Notes under the pieces: generated by a model
Told to the model about the DNA's origin: nothing
Seen by the model: the letters and a program-made list of their open reading frames with translations, nothing else
Database searches by the model: none
Program-made: the position numbers and the translations under genes
In this document: piece after piece, positions 8,447 to 16,944 of the stretch
Layout: each line of letters opens with the position of its first letter
Numbering within the stretch: position 1 is the stretch's first letter
DNA from: CAWDZK01 sp963807005
Lineage (GTDB): Bacteria; Actinomycetota; Actinomycetes; JACCUZ01
NCBI GenBank assembly: GCA_963807005.1
Contig: CAWDZK010000006.1
Coordinates: forward strand, 868,001 to 932,000
Direction: 5' to 3'
DNA: 64,000 nt

Positions 8447-8520
8447 CGGCCCGCGCCGGCCTGCGTCTGCCGGAGCCGGTCCGGACCTTCCGGCAGTCGG
8501 GCAGACAGGCGAGCGGGCCG
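8447..8520. terminator. Nested inverted repeats between convergent genes
   Basis: Outer arms CGGCCCGC (8447-8454) and GCGGGCCG (8513-8520) enclose inner arms CTGCCGGA (8467-8474) and TCCGGCAG (8489-8496). There is no T-tract. The 3' edge abuts the DUF429 stop codon, which fits a shared terminator for the two convergent genes. Confidence 0.5.
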
Positions 8521-9174
8521 TCAGGTCACGATCCGCATCGGGCGGCCCCGCTCGTCGGCGACCGGCTCACCCGGCAGGGTGCGGGCCCTTCCCTCGGCCC
8601 AGCGTGCGGCCGACCAGGCCACCGCCAGCGCGTCCAGGCCGTCGTCGCCCGAGGGGACCTCGCTCACAGCCAGCCCCGGCAGCCACCCGGACACGGCCCG
8701 GACCCTCGCGGCCCGCCCCGCCGGGGTCTTCTTCGACGGCAGCGGCCCGCGGCCGCCGAGCTCCAGGAACGCCAGCTCCGGGTGCACCTCGACCAGCCTG
8801 GGGTCGTCGGCGACCTCGTCGACCTCCCTGATCTTGGGCACCAGGTGCCACGTCTGCACCGACAGCCCCGACCCGTCGACGAGGCTCCGGTGCCGTGCGT
8901 TCGCCTCCTCGTACGAGCCGGCGTCCAGCACCCCGCGCGGCGGGGCGAGGAACACCCTCGGGTGCGCCCGTCCCAGCAGCCGCTTGGCCAGCAGGTCGCA
9001 GTCGCGTCGACCCGTCGACGGCAGGCCGACCGGCATGTCGACGCCGACGACGTCCACCTCGAGGGCGAGGGCCTGGGCGATGTGGGTGAAGCGCAGCCAC
9101 CCCACCCGGCCGTCCTCGACGATGGCACCGGCCCAGCCGCCGCGGGCGCCGTCGAGTCCGAGGCATCGGGTCAT
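8521..9174 (-). CDS. DUF429 domain protein (predicted RNase H-like nuclease)
   Basis: The 217-residue protein fits DUF429: GLDGARGGWAGAIVEDG at the N-terminus, VVGVDMPVGLP with the paired acidic residue at about 60, RVFLAPPRGVL at about 90, and GDDGLDALAVAWSA near the C-terminus. The conserved aspartates are arranged as in RNase H-fold nucleases, but no member is well characterised biochemically. It is divergent from rpiB across only 26 bases. Confidence 0.82.
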   Translation of the reverse strand: MTRCLGLDGARGGWAGAIVEDGRVGWLRFTHIAQALALEVDVVGVDMPVGLPSTGRRDCDLLAKRLLGRAHPRVFLAPPRGVLDAGSYEEANARHRSLVDGSGLSVQTWHLVPKIREVDEVADDPRLVEVHPELAFLELGGRGPLPSKKTPAGRAARVRAVSGWLPGLAVSEVPSGDDGLDALAVAWSAARWAEGRARTLPGEPVADERGRPMRIVT

Positions 9175-9200
9175 GGGAGCGTGCTGCCAGACTGCACGCC

Positions 9201-9686
9201 ATGCGCGTGCACCTCGGCTCCGACCATGCCGGCTACGAGCTCAAGGCCCACCTCGCCGAGGCGTTGCGGGGTCTCGGCTACGAGGTGGTCGACCACGGTC
9301 CGGTGGAGTACGACCCGGTCGACGACTACCCGCCGTACGTCCTGCGCGCCGCGGCCGCCGCAGTCAACGACGGCGGCAGCCTCGGTGTGGTCATCGGCGG
9401 CTCGGGCAACGGTGAGGCGATCGCGGCGAACAAGGTCCGTGGCGTGCGGGCCGCGCTGGCCTGGAACGACGACACCGCTTCCCTGGGCCGCGAGCACAAC
9501 GACGCGAACGTCGTCGCGATCGGTGCCCGGATGCACTCCCTGGACGAGGCGACGCGGCTGGTGGAACGGTTCCTCACCACCCCGTTCAGCGGCGACCCCC
9601 GGCACGTGCGGCGGATCGACATGATCTCCGGGTTCGAGCGGTCCGGTGACCTGCCCGAGCTCCCCGAGCCGCCGTCGCTGGCCTGA
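9201..9686 (+). CDS. rpiB: Ribose-5-phosphate isomerase B
   Basis: The 161-residue RpiB/LacAB-family enzyme interconverts ribose-5-phosphate and ribulose-5-phosphate in the pentose phosphate pathway. Motifs: GSDHAGYELKAHL at the start, VVIGGSGNGEAIAANKV at about residue 65 (anion hole; Glu75-type base), and REHNDANVVAIGAR around 105. The catalytic Cys of E. coli RpiB is replaced by Ser in the GSGNG loop, as in other actinobacterial Glu-type RpiB enzymes. A CAGACT box 8 bases upstream may be a weak leaderless promoter. It is convergent with the GNAT gene, with 8 bases between the stops. Confidence 0.93.
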   Translation: MRVHLGSDHAGYELKAHLAEALRGLGYEVVDHGPVEYDPVDDYPPYVLRAAAAAVNDGGSLGVVIGGSGNGEAIAANKVRGVRAALAWNDDTASLGREHNDANVVAIGARMHSLDEATRLVERFLTTPFSGDPRHVRRIDMISGFERSGDLPELPEPPSLA

Positions 9687-9694
9687 GCCGTTGC

Positions 9695-10942
9695 TCAGAA
9701 GACCACCGGGCACCAGGCCGCGGGGGAGTGGCTGAACGCCGTCGACGCCTGCCGGACCGCCGCGTCGGACCCGCTGACGCGGCCCGCTCGCGCGAGCTCG
9801 GACAGCGAGGTCCCGCCGAGGTAGGCGGCACCGAGCTCGCGGACGTCCAGCCGCAGGTCTGCCTCGTCCTCGGTGCGGGTGCAGGTCGCGCCGTCGAGGC
9901 CGCCGGTGAGCCGCCAGCGCCCCGCGTTCCACGGGCAGCGCACGTCGTCGACCTCGAGAACCAGGTCGACGTCGCCGCTGTACCTGCGCGCGGTGAGGGC
10001 CGCGTCGACGTCGACCAGCCGGACATAGAGAGCGTCGCCGGTGGACGGCTTGGACCGCCGAGGGTTCGTCAGCCAGTGCAGCATCGGGTCGTCGACCGGG
10101 AGGTTGCCGAAGTGGGTGCTGCCCATGAGGTCGAGGTCGGTGAGGTACCGGTACAGGCTCGCGAGGGCAGCCGGGTCGACCGCCATCACCTCGCGCACAG
10201 AGACGGTGCCCTGCCCGAAGTTCTCGTCGAAGCTCTGTCTCGTGGAGTACAGCGCGTACCCCCGGACACCCGCGTCGTCCTCCGCGACGACGCACCGCAG
10301 CGCCGACCGTCCCTCCCGGAAGACCGGCAGGTCGCGCAGTGCGCGGGCCCACCAGTGCTCGTCCCGGACGAACATGCCCGGCCGGGCGACCCGTACCTCG
10401 TCGTACACCGGCGCCAGCAGCTTCGCGTCGTCGGCTGCCACCAGCCGCAGCCGGAGCCGCTCGTCGCCCGGCGCATCAGGCAGCAACGACGTCGCCCCGC
10501 GCGGCACCGTGCACCTGAGGTGCCGGCTGGCCAGGCCGTAGCCGAAGCGGCCGTAGATCTGCGGCTCGGAGGCCCAGAGCACGGCGACCGGCTCGTCTCC
10601 CCGCTCGTGCAGCGTCGAGAGCTGCGAGTTCATGAGCGCGCTGAGCACCCCCCGACGCCGGTAGGTGGGCAGGACACCGACCCAGCTGACCCCGGCCGCC
10701 GGGGCGGTGCGTCCCGGAACGGTCAGCTCGAACGGGTACGCCGTGGCGATGCCGATCAGCGCGTCGCCGTCGTGCACCCCGATGTCCCGCCCGCGACCGT
10801 AGAGGTCACGCTCCGAGGCCAGCAGCTCCTCCGGCGCCGTCGTACCGAATGCCTGGGCGTCGATGTCGATGAAGGCGTCGTAGTCGGCGTCGCCGAGGGT
10901 CCGGACCGGCCAGCGCTCGGCGTCGACCCTGCTCTGGTTCAT
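9695..10942 (-). CDS. Eis-like GNAT family N-acetyltransferase
   Basis: The 415-residue protein has the Eis layout: an N-terminal GNAT domain with the acetyl-CoA loop VLPTYRRRGVLSALM (about residues 90-104), a second degenerate GNAT domain in the middle, and a C-terminal SCP2-like domain. It ends in a phenylalanine carboxylate, the group that serves as catalytic base in Eis. Characterised homologues acetylate lysine or aminoglycoside amines; the substrate here is unknown. It starts at ATG 10942 and is divergent from the phosphatase gene. Confidence 0.85.
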   Translation of the reverse strand: MNQSRVDAERWPVRTLGDADYDAFIDIDAQAFGTTAPEELLASERDLYGRGRDIGVHDGDALIGIATAYPFELTVPGRTAPAAGVSWVGVLPTYRRRGVLSALMNSQLSTLHERGDEPVAVLWASEPQIYGRFGYGLASRHLRCTVPRGATSLLPDAPGDERLRLRLVAADDAKLLAPVYDEVRVARPGMFVRDEHWWARALRDLPVFREGRSALRCVVAEDDAGVRGYALYSTRQSFDENFGQGTVSVREVMAVDPAALASLYRYLTDLDLMGSTHFGNLPVDDPMLHWLTNPRRSKPSTGDALYVRLVDVDAALTARRYSGDVDLVLEVDDVRCPWNAGRWRLTGGLDGATCTRTEDEADLRLDVRELGAAYLGGTSLSELARAGRVSGSDAAVRQASTAFSHSPAAWCPVVF

Positions 10943-11056
10943 GGCTCAGGAGTACCAGACCCTGTTCGCCCCCAACCACACCATTAGACCCGGGACGTCC
11001 TGGGGACGACTCCTCACGGATCTCCCATCCGCCGTCTCGGCGTACTGCGCCCTCGG

Positions 11057-11062
11057 TACTGT
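11057..11062 (+). promoter_or_regulatory. -10 box of SpoIIE-type phosphatase gene (leaderless)
   Basis: TACTGT ends 7 bases before ATG 11070 and there is no RBS, so a leaderless transcript is likely. Confidence 0.5.
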
Positions 11063-11069
11063 CGTCGTC

Positions 11070-12176
11070 ATGCTGGGCTCACGGCCGCGCGCGCGGCGCG
11101 GTGCGCGCGCGACCTGGTGGCGGACGTCCATCTGGGTGCGCCGGCACGTGCTGCACTCCGACGGCTTCACCCTCGTCACGCTGTGCCTGTGCGCGGTCGG
11201 GCTCGGTGGGCTCTTCCTCGCCAACCGGTCGTGGTTCCCGTTGGCCTCGCTCGCCGTCGTGGTGCTCGCCGGCGGCTTCCTGCTCAGCGTGCGCAGCCTG
11301 CTGCTGCTCGACCTCGTCGTCGGCCTCGTCGTGCTGCTGGAGATCGTCCGGGTCGGCGCGGACCAGGTGTCCCCCGGCGCCGTGCTCGTCGTGGCGGCGA
11401 CTGCGGCGATCGTGCACACGCTCGCCCGGTCGCGGGGCCGGCTCGGGGTGCAGGGGACACGTGGCGACTCGATGCTGGTCGACCTGCGCGACCGGCTGAT
11501 CGCCCAGGGCGAGATGCCGGCCCTGCCCGACGGCTGGTCGGCCGAGGTGGTGCTCCGCTCGGCCGGTGGTGCCTCGTTCTCCGGTGACTTCCTGGTCGCG
11601 ACCAGGTCCGACGACGGCAGCCAGCTGGAGGTCGCACTGGTCGACGTCTCTGGCAAGGGGGTCGCTGCCGGCACCCGTGCGCTGCTGCTGTCCGGCGCGT
11701 TCGGCGGGCTGCTCGGGTCGGTGCCGCACGAGGAGTTCCTGCCGGCAGCGAACCGGTACCTGCTGCGCCAGCAGTGGGACGAAGGGTTCGCGACGGTCGC
11801 CCACGTGATGATCGACCTCGGCACGGGGGAGTACGTCGTCTCCGTTGCGGGCCACCCGCCTGCCGTCCAGTTCTCGGCCGGGTCCGGGCGCTGGCTGATG
11901 GGCGAGGCCAGCGAGGGCCCGCTGCTCGGGGTCTTCCCGGACGCGAAGTTCGTCGCCGAGCGCGGGCGCCTGGACCGCGGCGACGCGTTGCTGCTGTTCA
12001 CCGACGGCTTGATCGAGAAGCCCGGGCAGGACATCGCAGTGGGGATCGACAAGCTGCTGGGCGAGGCGGAGCGGCTGGTCACCCGCGGCTTCCGGCACGG
12101 CGCCAAGCGCCTCGTGGACCGGGTCGCGGCCGCCGTGAACGACGACCGCGCCGTCGTCTTCATCTGGCGGGACTGA
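11070..12176 (+). CDS. Membrane-anchored PP2C/SpoIIE-type serine phosphatase
   Basis: The 368-residue protein has a basic N-terminus, three or four membrane segments (about residues 30-115) and a cytoplasmic PPM/SpoIIE phosphatase domain. Metal-site motifs are FSGDFLVA (about 170), VALVDVSGKGVAAGT (about 190) and LLFTDGLIE near 310. Such proteins usually dephosphorylate anti-sigma-factor antagonists in partner-switching pathways; no kinase or antagonist is adjacent. ATG 11070 is chosen from the -10 position, although the reading frame stays open back to 10941. Confidence 0.85.
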   Translation: MLGSRPRARRGARATWWRTSIWVRRHVLHSDGFTLVTLCLCAVGLGGLFLANRSWFPLASLAVVVLAGGFLLSVRSLLLLDLVVGLVVLLEIVRVGADQVSPGAVLVVAATAAIVHTLARSRGRLGVQGTRGDSMLVDLRDRLIAQGEMPALPDGWSAEVVLRSAGGASFSGDFLVATRSDDGSQLEVALVDVSGKGVAAGTRALLLSGAFGGLLGSVPHEEFLPAANRYLLRQQWDEGFATVAHVMIDLGTGEYVVSVAGHPPAVQFSAGSGRWLMGEASEGPLLGVFPDAKFVAERGRLDRGDALLLFTDGLIEKPGQDIAVGIDKLLGEAERLVTRGFRHGAKRLVDRVAAAVNDDRAVVFIWRD

Positions 12177-12187
12177 CTCCTCCTCTC

Positions 12188-12206
12188 GGGTCGCCCAGCG
12201 CGACCC
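12188..12206 (+). terminator. Hairpin after phosphatase gene
   Basis: GGGTCGC and GCGACCC form a perfect 7-bp stem with a 5-base loop, 11 bases after the stop. It lacks a T-tract. Confidence 0.5.
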
Positions 12207-12302
12207 TCGGGGAGCACGCCGCCCCGCTCGGCGTCCGGCCACGGCGGACGGCCACCCGCCAGGCCGAACGGACATTTCTGCGGTGCTGCGGTCCCAGCAC
12301 GG

Positions 12303-12329
12303 TCAAGGAAGTCCTGCGGCCGCCGATAA
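12303..12329 (+). promoter_or_regulatory. Sigma-28 (FliA/WhiG-type) promoter
   Basis: TCAA (12303-12306), 15 bases, then GCCGATAA (12322-12329) matches the sigma-28 consensus TAAA-N15-GCCGATAA with one change in the -35. It lies about 100 bases before the exported protein gene at 12431, leaving a 95-base leader. This octamer is improbable by chance in such GC-rich DNA. Confidence 0.7.
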
Positions 12330-12430
12330 GCACCCAGGAACGTGCCGCGAGCAGGGGCTCCGATACCGACCGAGAACCGGCTACTCAGGACGGTTCGTCC
12401 AGGCACCTCTGCGCTCGAGAAGGACACACC

Positions 12431-12922
12431 ATGAACAAGAAGCGGTACTCAGCCGTCGCGCTGACCGTTGCGGCCGTCCTGCTGGGCGGCGGCATCGCCG
12501 CCGCCTTCTGGTCGACCAGCGGCAGCGGCTCCGGCTCTGCCGACGTCGGGAACGACAGCGGGGTCACGGTCGTGCAGGCCAACGCCGTGTCCGGGCTGGT
12601 TCCCGGCGGCGTGGCGCAGCCCATCGACTTCACGGTGACGAACAGCAGCGCCACCGCACCGGTGCAGATCAGGACCGTCGTCATCGGCTTCGGCTCGGGC
12701 TTCCCGGCCGGCTGCAGCGCGGCCGACTTCGTCCTGACCCAGCCGGGCAAGCCGTCGGTCGGGACCCCGCTCTCCATCGCTGCGAGCGGCTCCCTCGCCT
12801 TCACCTCAGGTGGCGCCGGCGGCCTGGGCGGGACCGGCGCTGCCATCGCCATGCTCAACACCTCCCTGAACCAGGACGGCTGCAAGCTCGCGACCGTGCC
12901 GTTGACCTTCACGGTCAGCTGA
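12431..12922 (+). CDS. Exported protein with W-S/T-Gly-Ser-rich mature N-terminus
   Basis: The 163-residue protein has a Lys/Arg start, a hydrophobic segment (VALTVAAVLLGGGIAAAF) and then WSTSGSGSGSA. That arrangement recurs in actinobacterial surface proteins related in style to SipW/TasA or camelysin substrates. The mature part is beta-rich with two cysteines near GFPAGCSAADF and NQDGCKLAT. ATG 12431 has GAGAAGG at 12417-12423. It sits 20 bases before the Ig-repeat gene, whose N-terminus carries the same W-S-A-T-Gly-rich motif, so the two are probably one operon under the sigma-28 promoter. Its function as a fibre or pilus component is inference. Confidence 0.75.
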   Translation: MNKKRYSAVALTVAAVLLGGGIAAAFWSTSGSGSGSADVGNDSGVTVVQANAVSGLVPGGVAQPIDFTVTNSSATAPVQIRTVVIGFGSGFPAGCSAADFVLTQPGKPSVGTPLSIAASGSLAFTSGGAGGLGGTGAAIAMLNTSLNQDGCKLATVPLTFTVS

Positions 12923-12942
12923 TCGCGCCCAGGCCGTGAGGC

Positions 12943-15900
12943 ATGTCCACGCCGGTTGACGCCGCGCGGCAGCCCCCTCGTCCGCCCCTCCGGTGGCCTA
13001 CGGGCCTGCTTCGTGCCGGCGTGGGTGCCGCTGGCGTCCTGGTGGGGATGGGCGTCACTGCCGTGGCCATCGCGGGCTGGAGCGCGACCGGCGGCGGCTC
13101 CGGCACCGCGGCCGTAGGCACGTTGGCTGCGCCGTCCGGTGTCACGGTGTCCTCGGTCGGGTCCACCGTCTCGGTGAGCTGGGACGGCGTGGTCCCTCCC
13201 CAGGGGGCGCTCGCCGGGTACATCGTCACGAGGTTCCACGGCTCGACGCCGTCCCCGGCCTGCGGCACCGACCCCGCACAGGTGGGCTCGTACGTCCCGG
13301 CCGGGACCCCGGCCTGCACCGACGCCCCGGTGTCGGACGGGACGTACACCTACGCGGTGACCGCCGTCTTCCGCACCTGGACGGCGCAGAGCGCACGCAG
13401 CGGGCCCGTCGCCGTCGAGGCTCCGACCCAGGCCGTTTCCCTCGCTGCGGGGTCGACCGGCGCCGTCCTGAACGGGACGACGCTGTACTACCGGCCGGGG
13501 GTGGCGGGCGGCTTCCGCCTCGTCGACGCCGTGACCAGCGCCGTGGCCGGCCCCGCCTCCGCGACCTTCCCCGACGTCGCCGCCGCGGGGTGGAGCCACC
13601 CCGGTGAGACCGTGTCCGTCGGCTCCGGCGGTCCTGCCACGATCGCCTACCAGTCCTCGGCCTACTCCTGGAACCCCTCACCGGCGCTGCCGGTACCGCA
13701 GACCGTCACCGGCCGGGACACGCGTGGCGCCACGGTGTCGACGACGCTGACCCTCACTCCCGACGCCGTCGGCCCGACCGGCGGGGCGCTCACGGTGAAC
13801 GGCGTCCCCGCCGGGGCGGCCGAGACCTCGAGCCATGCCAGGACGACTTTCCCGATCGACGTCCGGACCGACTACGGCGCCGACGCGGGGTCGGGGCTGT
13901 CGACCAACGCCTTGACCGTGGAGACCGCCACGTTGAGCGGGGACTCCTGCGGTGCCTACAGCACCCCGACCGTCATCACCGGTGCACCGGCGCAGGCCGG
14001 GCTGACGACCGGCTGCTACCGGTACCGGCTCACCGGGACCGACGCCGTCGGGAACACCTCGACCCTCACCACGGTGGTCAAGTACGACCTGGGCCCGCCG
14101 ACCCAGACGGTGACCCTGGTCTCCGGCGTGAACGCCTCGCAGACCGGCAACGTGATCTACTTCCGCGGCGCCACCGGCTCCTTCGTGCTTGCGAGCGACG
14201 TCACGGACACCGAGACCTCCCCGGCCTCGGTGACCTTCCCGGTGATCTCGACCGCAGGCTGGACCCATGCCGCCGAGACGGACGTCACCGGCATCGGCAG
14301 CCTGCCGACGCTCGGCTTCGCCTCGAGCACCTACTCGCTCACGTCCACCGCCAGCACGCCGGGCACCCACTCGGTCGTGGGCAAGGACGCCGCCGGGAAC
14401 TCGGTCACCACCGCCCTGACCTTCTCCAAGGACACGACCGCACCGACCGGCGGCGCACTCACTGTGAACGCGGGGGTGGCCGCCAGCGGGGGGTCGACCA
14501 CCTTCAACAAGACCGGCGGCTTCACCATCGGACTCCGCACCGACTACACCGACGCCGGGTCCGGCCTCGCCTCCAGCGTCCTGACCGTCGCGTCCGCCAC
14601 GCTCGGTGCCAACACCTGCGGCACGTTCGGCCCGACGTCGGTCGTGAACGGGTCCGCGGCCCAGTCGGGGCTGACCACCGGCTGCTACCGCTACACCCTG
14701 ACCGGCACCGACAAGGTCGGGAACCAGGCCACGCCGATCTACACGACGGTCAAGGTGGACCTGGTGCTGCCGACCGGGGGTGCGGTGACGGTCAACGGCG
14801 TCGCCGCGGACACCGGGGGAACCACCGCCAGCGGCCCGACCAACGACAACCCGTTCCCCATCGACGCGCGCACCGACTGGACCGACGCGGAGTCCGGACT
14901 GCTGTCCAGCACGCTCACCCGCGCGGTGGCGACGTACACGGCAGGCGGGTGCGGGACCTTCTCGGGCAGCACCACCGTGACCGGCACGACCGCGCAGAGC
15001 GGGCTGGCGACCAGCTGCTACCGGTACACGCTGGCCGGCACCGACAACGCCGGCAACGTCGCCACCGTCGCCACCGTCGTCAGGAACGACGTCACCCTGC
15101 CGACCGGCGGCGCGCTGACGGTCAACGCGGTCGCCGCCTCCACCGCCGGGTCGAGCAGCCTCAACCGGACCGGCGCCTTCACGATCGGCGCCCGGACCGA
15201 CTACACCGACGCCGCCTCCGGCATCGACACGAGCATCCTGAGCATGACCTCGGCCACGCTCAGCGGCGGCAGCTGCGGGACGTTCGGTGCAGCGACGGTC
15301 GTCGCCGGGGCGCCCTCGCAGGCGGGGCTCGGCACCGGCTGCTACCGCTACACCCTGACCGGCACCGACCTGGCCGGGAACGTCGCGGTCCCCCTCGTCA
15401 CGACGGTCAAGGTGGACCTGGTCCTGCCGACCGGCGGCGCGATGACGGTGAACGGTGTCGCGGCGGACGCTGCCGGGACCACCAGCGGGCCGACCAACGA
15501 CAACCCGTTCCTCATCGACTCGCGGACCGACTGGACCGACGCGGAGTCCGGCATGGGCACGAGCCTCCTGACGCGGACCTCGGCCACCTACTCCGGTGGC
15601 CTCTGCACGGGCACCTACGCGACGCCGGTCACCAATCACGGGCACGCCGTCGCAGAGCGCCCTGGCGACCAAGTGCTGGAAGTACACCCTGACCGGCACC
15701 GACGCGGCCGGGAACAGCTCGGCGATCTCCACCGTCGTCAAGTACGACGTCACGCCTCCCACTGCCGGTGCGCTCACCGTCAACGGGGTAGCTGCCAGCT
15801 CCGGAGGTACCACGAGCGTCGCCAACGTGGCGTCGTTCACGATCGGCACCAGGACGGCGAACACCGACGCTGCCTCGGGCCTGGCCTCCAGCACGCTGAC

Positions 15901-16573
15901 CCGCGAGGCAGCGACCCTGTCCGGCGCGACCTGCGGAGCCTTCGGGTCGCCGGTGACGATCACCGGCACGCCGGCGCAGACCGGCCTGCCGACCGGGTGC
16001 TACCGCTACGCGTTGACCGGCGTGGACCTCGCCGGGAACACGGTTTCCCTCTCGACCACGGTGAAGCTCGGCGTGTACGCCAGCGCGGTGTCCCTGGTCA
16101 ACGGCACCGGGACGGCCGGTCGGGTCGACCAGGGCGACCGCGTGGTGGTCACCCTCTCCGACGACATCGCCGTGGGCTCGCTGTGCTCGGCCTGGTCGGG
16201 CAACACGACCGACCAGCTGATCAACGCGGACAACGCGGTGACCGTCACCCTGGTCGACGGCGGTGTCGGCAACGACAGCCTCACCGTCTCGTCCAGCCAG
16301 TGCACGCTGAACTTCGGCAACATCGGCCTCGCGTCGACGGCGTACACCATCGCGACGGTGACGTTCGGCGGGGCCGGGGCCAACGCGAGCACGGTGGCCT
16401 GGAGCGCCTCGACCCGGCAGCTGACCGTCACGCTGGGCGCGGTGTCCGGCCCGGGACCGGCCATCGTGGCGACGAACGTCGTGGCCACCTTCACCCCGAG
16501 CGTCGCCGTGACCAACCCCGCCGCCGTGCCGGCGGGTGGCTCCTTCGCCACCGCGGCGGTCAAGCAGTTCTGA
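12943..16573 (+). CDS. Large Ig-repeat surface protein, frameshifted
   Basis: One long gene is split between two frames. From ATG 12943 it encodes a membrane/signal segment (about residues 24-46) followed by GWSATGGGSG, an FN3-like domain (about 60-160), two related A-type modules (about 160-277 and 387-500) and six B-type Ig-like repeats of about 110 residues. Each B repeat starts with PTGG or PTAG and ends near GCYRYTLTGTD. The frame breaks in repeat 5: ACCAATCACG at 15631 has one extra A compared with the sibling repeats (ACCATCACG). Removing it restores the frame to the TGA at 16571, giving about 1209 residues with a unique C-terminal domain of about 165. The architecture suggests an adhesin. 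Whether the break is real or a sequencing error is unresolved. Confidence 0.75.
13774..16069 (+). repeat. Six Ig-like coding repeats of about 327-330 bp
   Basis: B-type repeats start at 13774, 14443, 14770, 15100, 15427 and 15758. Copies 2-6 are directly tandem with periods of 327-331 bp; copy 1 is separated from copy 2 by an A-type module (14101-14442). Conserved positions include the PTGGALTVN start, R-T-D-(Y/W)-T-D, a Cys-Gly pair and GCYRYTLTGTD. Confidence 0.85.
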
Positions 16574-16603
16574 CCGGCCGCGCCTCGCCGACCGCGGCCG
16601 GTC
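16572..16603. terminator. Terminator between surface-protein gene and tRNA-Gly
   Basis: An 11-bp perfect stem (16572-16582 with 16593-16603) has a 10-base loop and overlaps the TGA stop. It lies between the convergent surface-protein and tRNA-Gly genes. Confidence 0.65.
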
Positions 16604-16613
16604 GCCCGGTCGA

Positions 16614-16687
16614 TGGAGCGGGTGACGGGAATCGAACCCGCATGACCAGCTTGGAAGGCTGGAGCTCTGCCATTGAGCTACACCCGC
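16614..16687 (-). tRNA. tRNA-Gly (TCC), CCA encoded
   Basis: On the minus strand GCGGGTG pairs with CACCCGC as acceptor stem. The D-loop starts TAGCTCAATGG, the anticodon loop CTTCCAA gives anticodon TCC, and the T-arm GCGGGTTCGATTCCCGT is intact. The discriminator is T, followed by an encoded CCA (16614-16616). Confidence 0.97.
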
Positions 16688-16750
16688 AGGAGCCCTGCCG
16701 CGCGTGTTTCGCGTGGACGGGGCCCTGGCTCTAGGATGCCAGGAGCGCTG

Positions 16751-16826
16751 CGGGGCGTAGCGTAGTGGCTAGCGCGCCTGCTTTGGGGGCAGGAGATCGG
16801 GAGTTCGAGTCTCCCCGCCCCGACCA
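16751..16826 (+). tRNA. tRNA-Pro (TGG), CCA encoded
   Basis: CGGGGCG pairs with CGCCCCG as acceptor stem. The anticodon stem CCTGC/GCAGG encloses TTTGGGG, giving anticodon TGG, and the T-loop is GTTCGAGTC. The discriminator is A and CCA is encoded at 16824-16826. It lies 63 bases from the divergent tRNA-Gly gene. Confidence 0.97.
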
Positions 16827-16944
16827 CCCGTCGCGACCGTCGGTGACCGGAGCGGGCCCTGCCCGCCGCGCCCGCCCCACCGTCGCCGCACCGCCCGCCG
16901 TCCGACCGCACGCACGTACGTACGCCCTGAGGAGCCCCCTGACC

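Noticed and set aside
12330..12430. Riboswitch in the leader of the exported surface protein
   Set aside because: I found no c-di-GMP, c-di-AMP or other known aptamer core; the only strong signal is the sigma-28 promoter.
13678..15969. Minus-strand frame of 763 codons opposite the Ig-repeat gene
   Set aside because: Its apparent repeats mirror the repeats of the plus-strand gene; there is no start signal or recognisable domain.
16574..16944. Coding extension of trigger factor through tRNA-Pro
   Set aside because: The open frame continues upstream of GTG 16945, but it reads across the tRNA and lacks family sequence.
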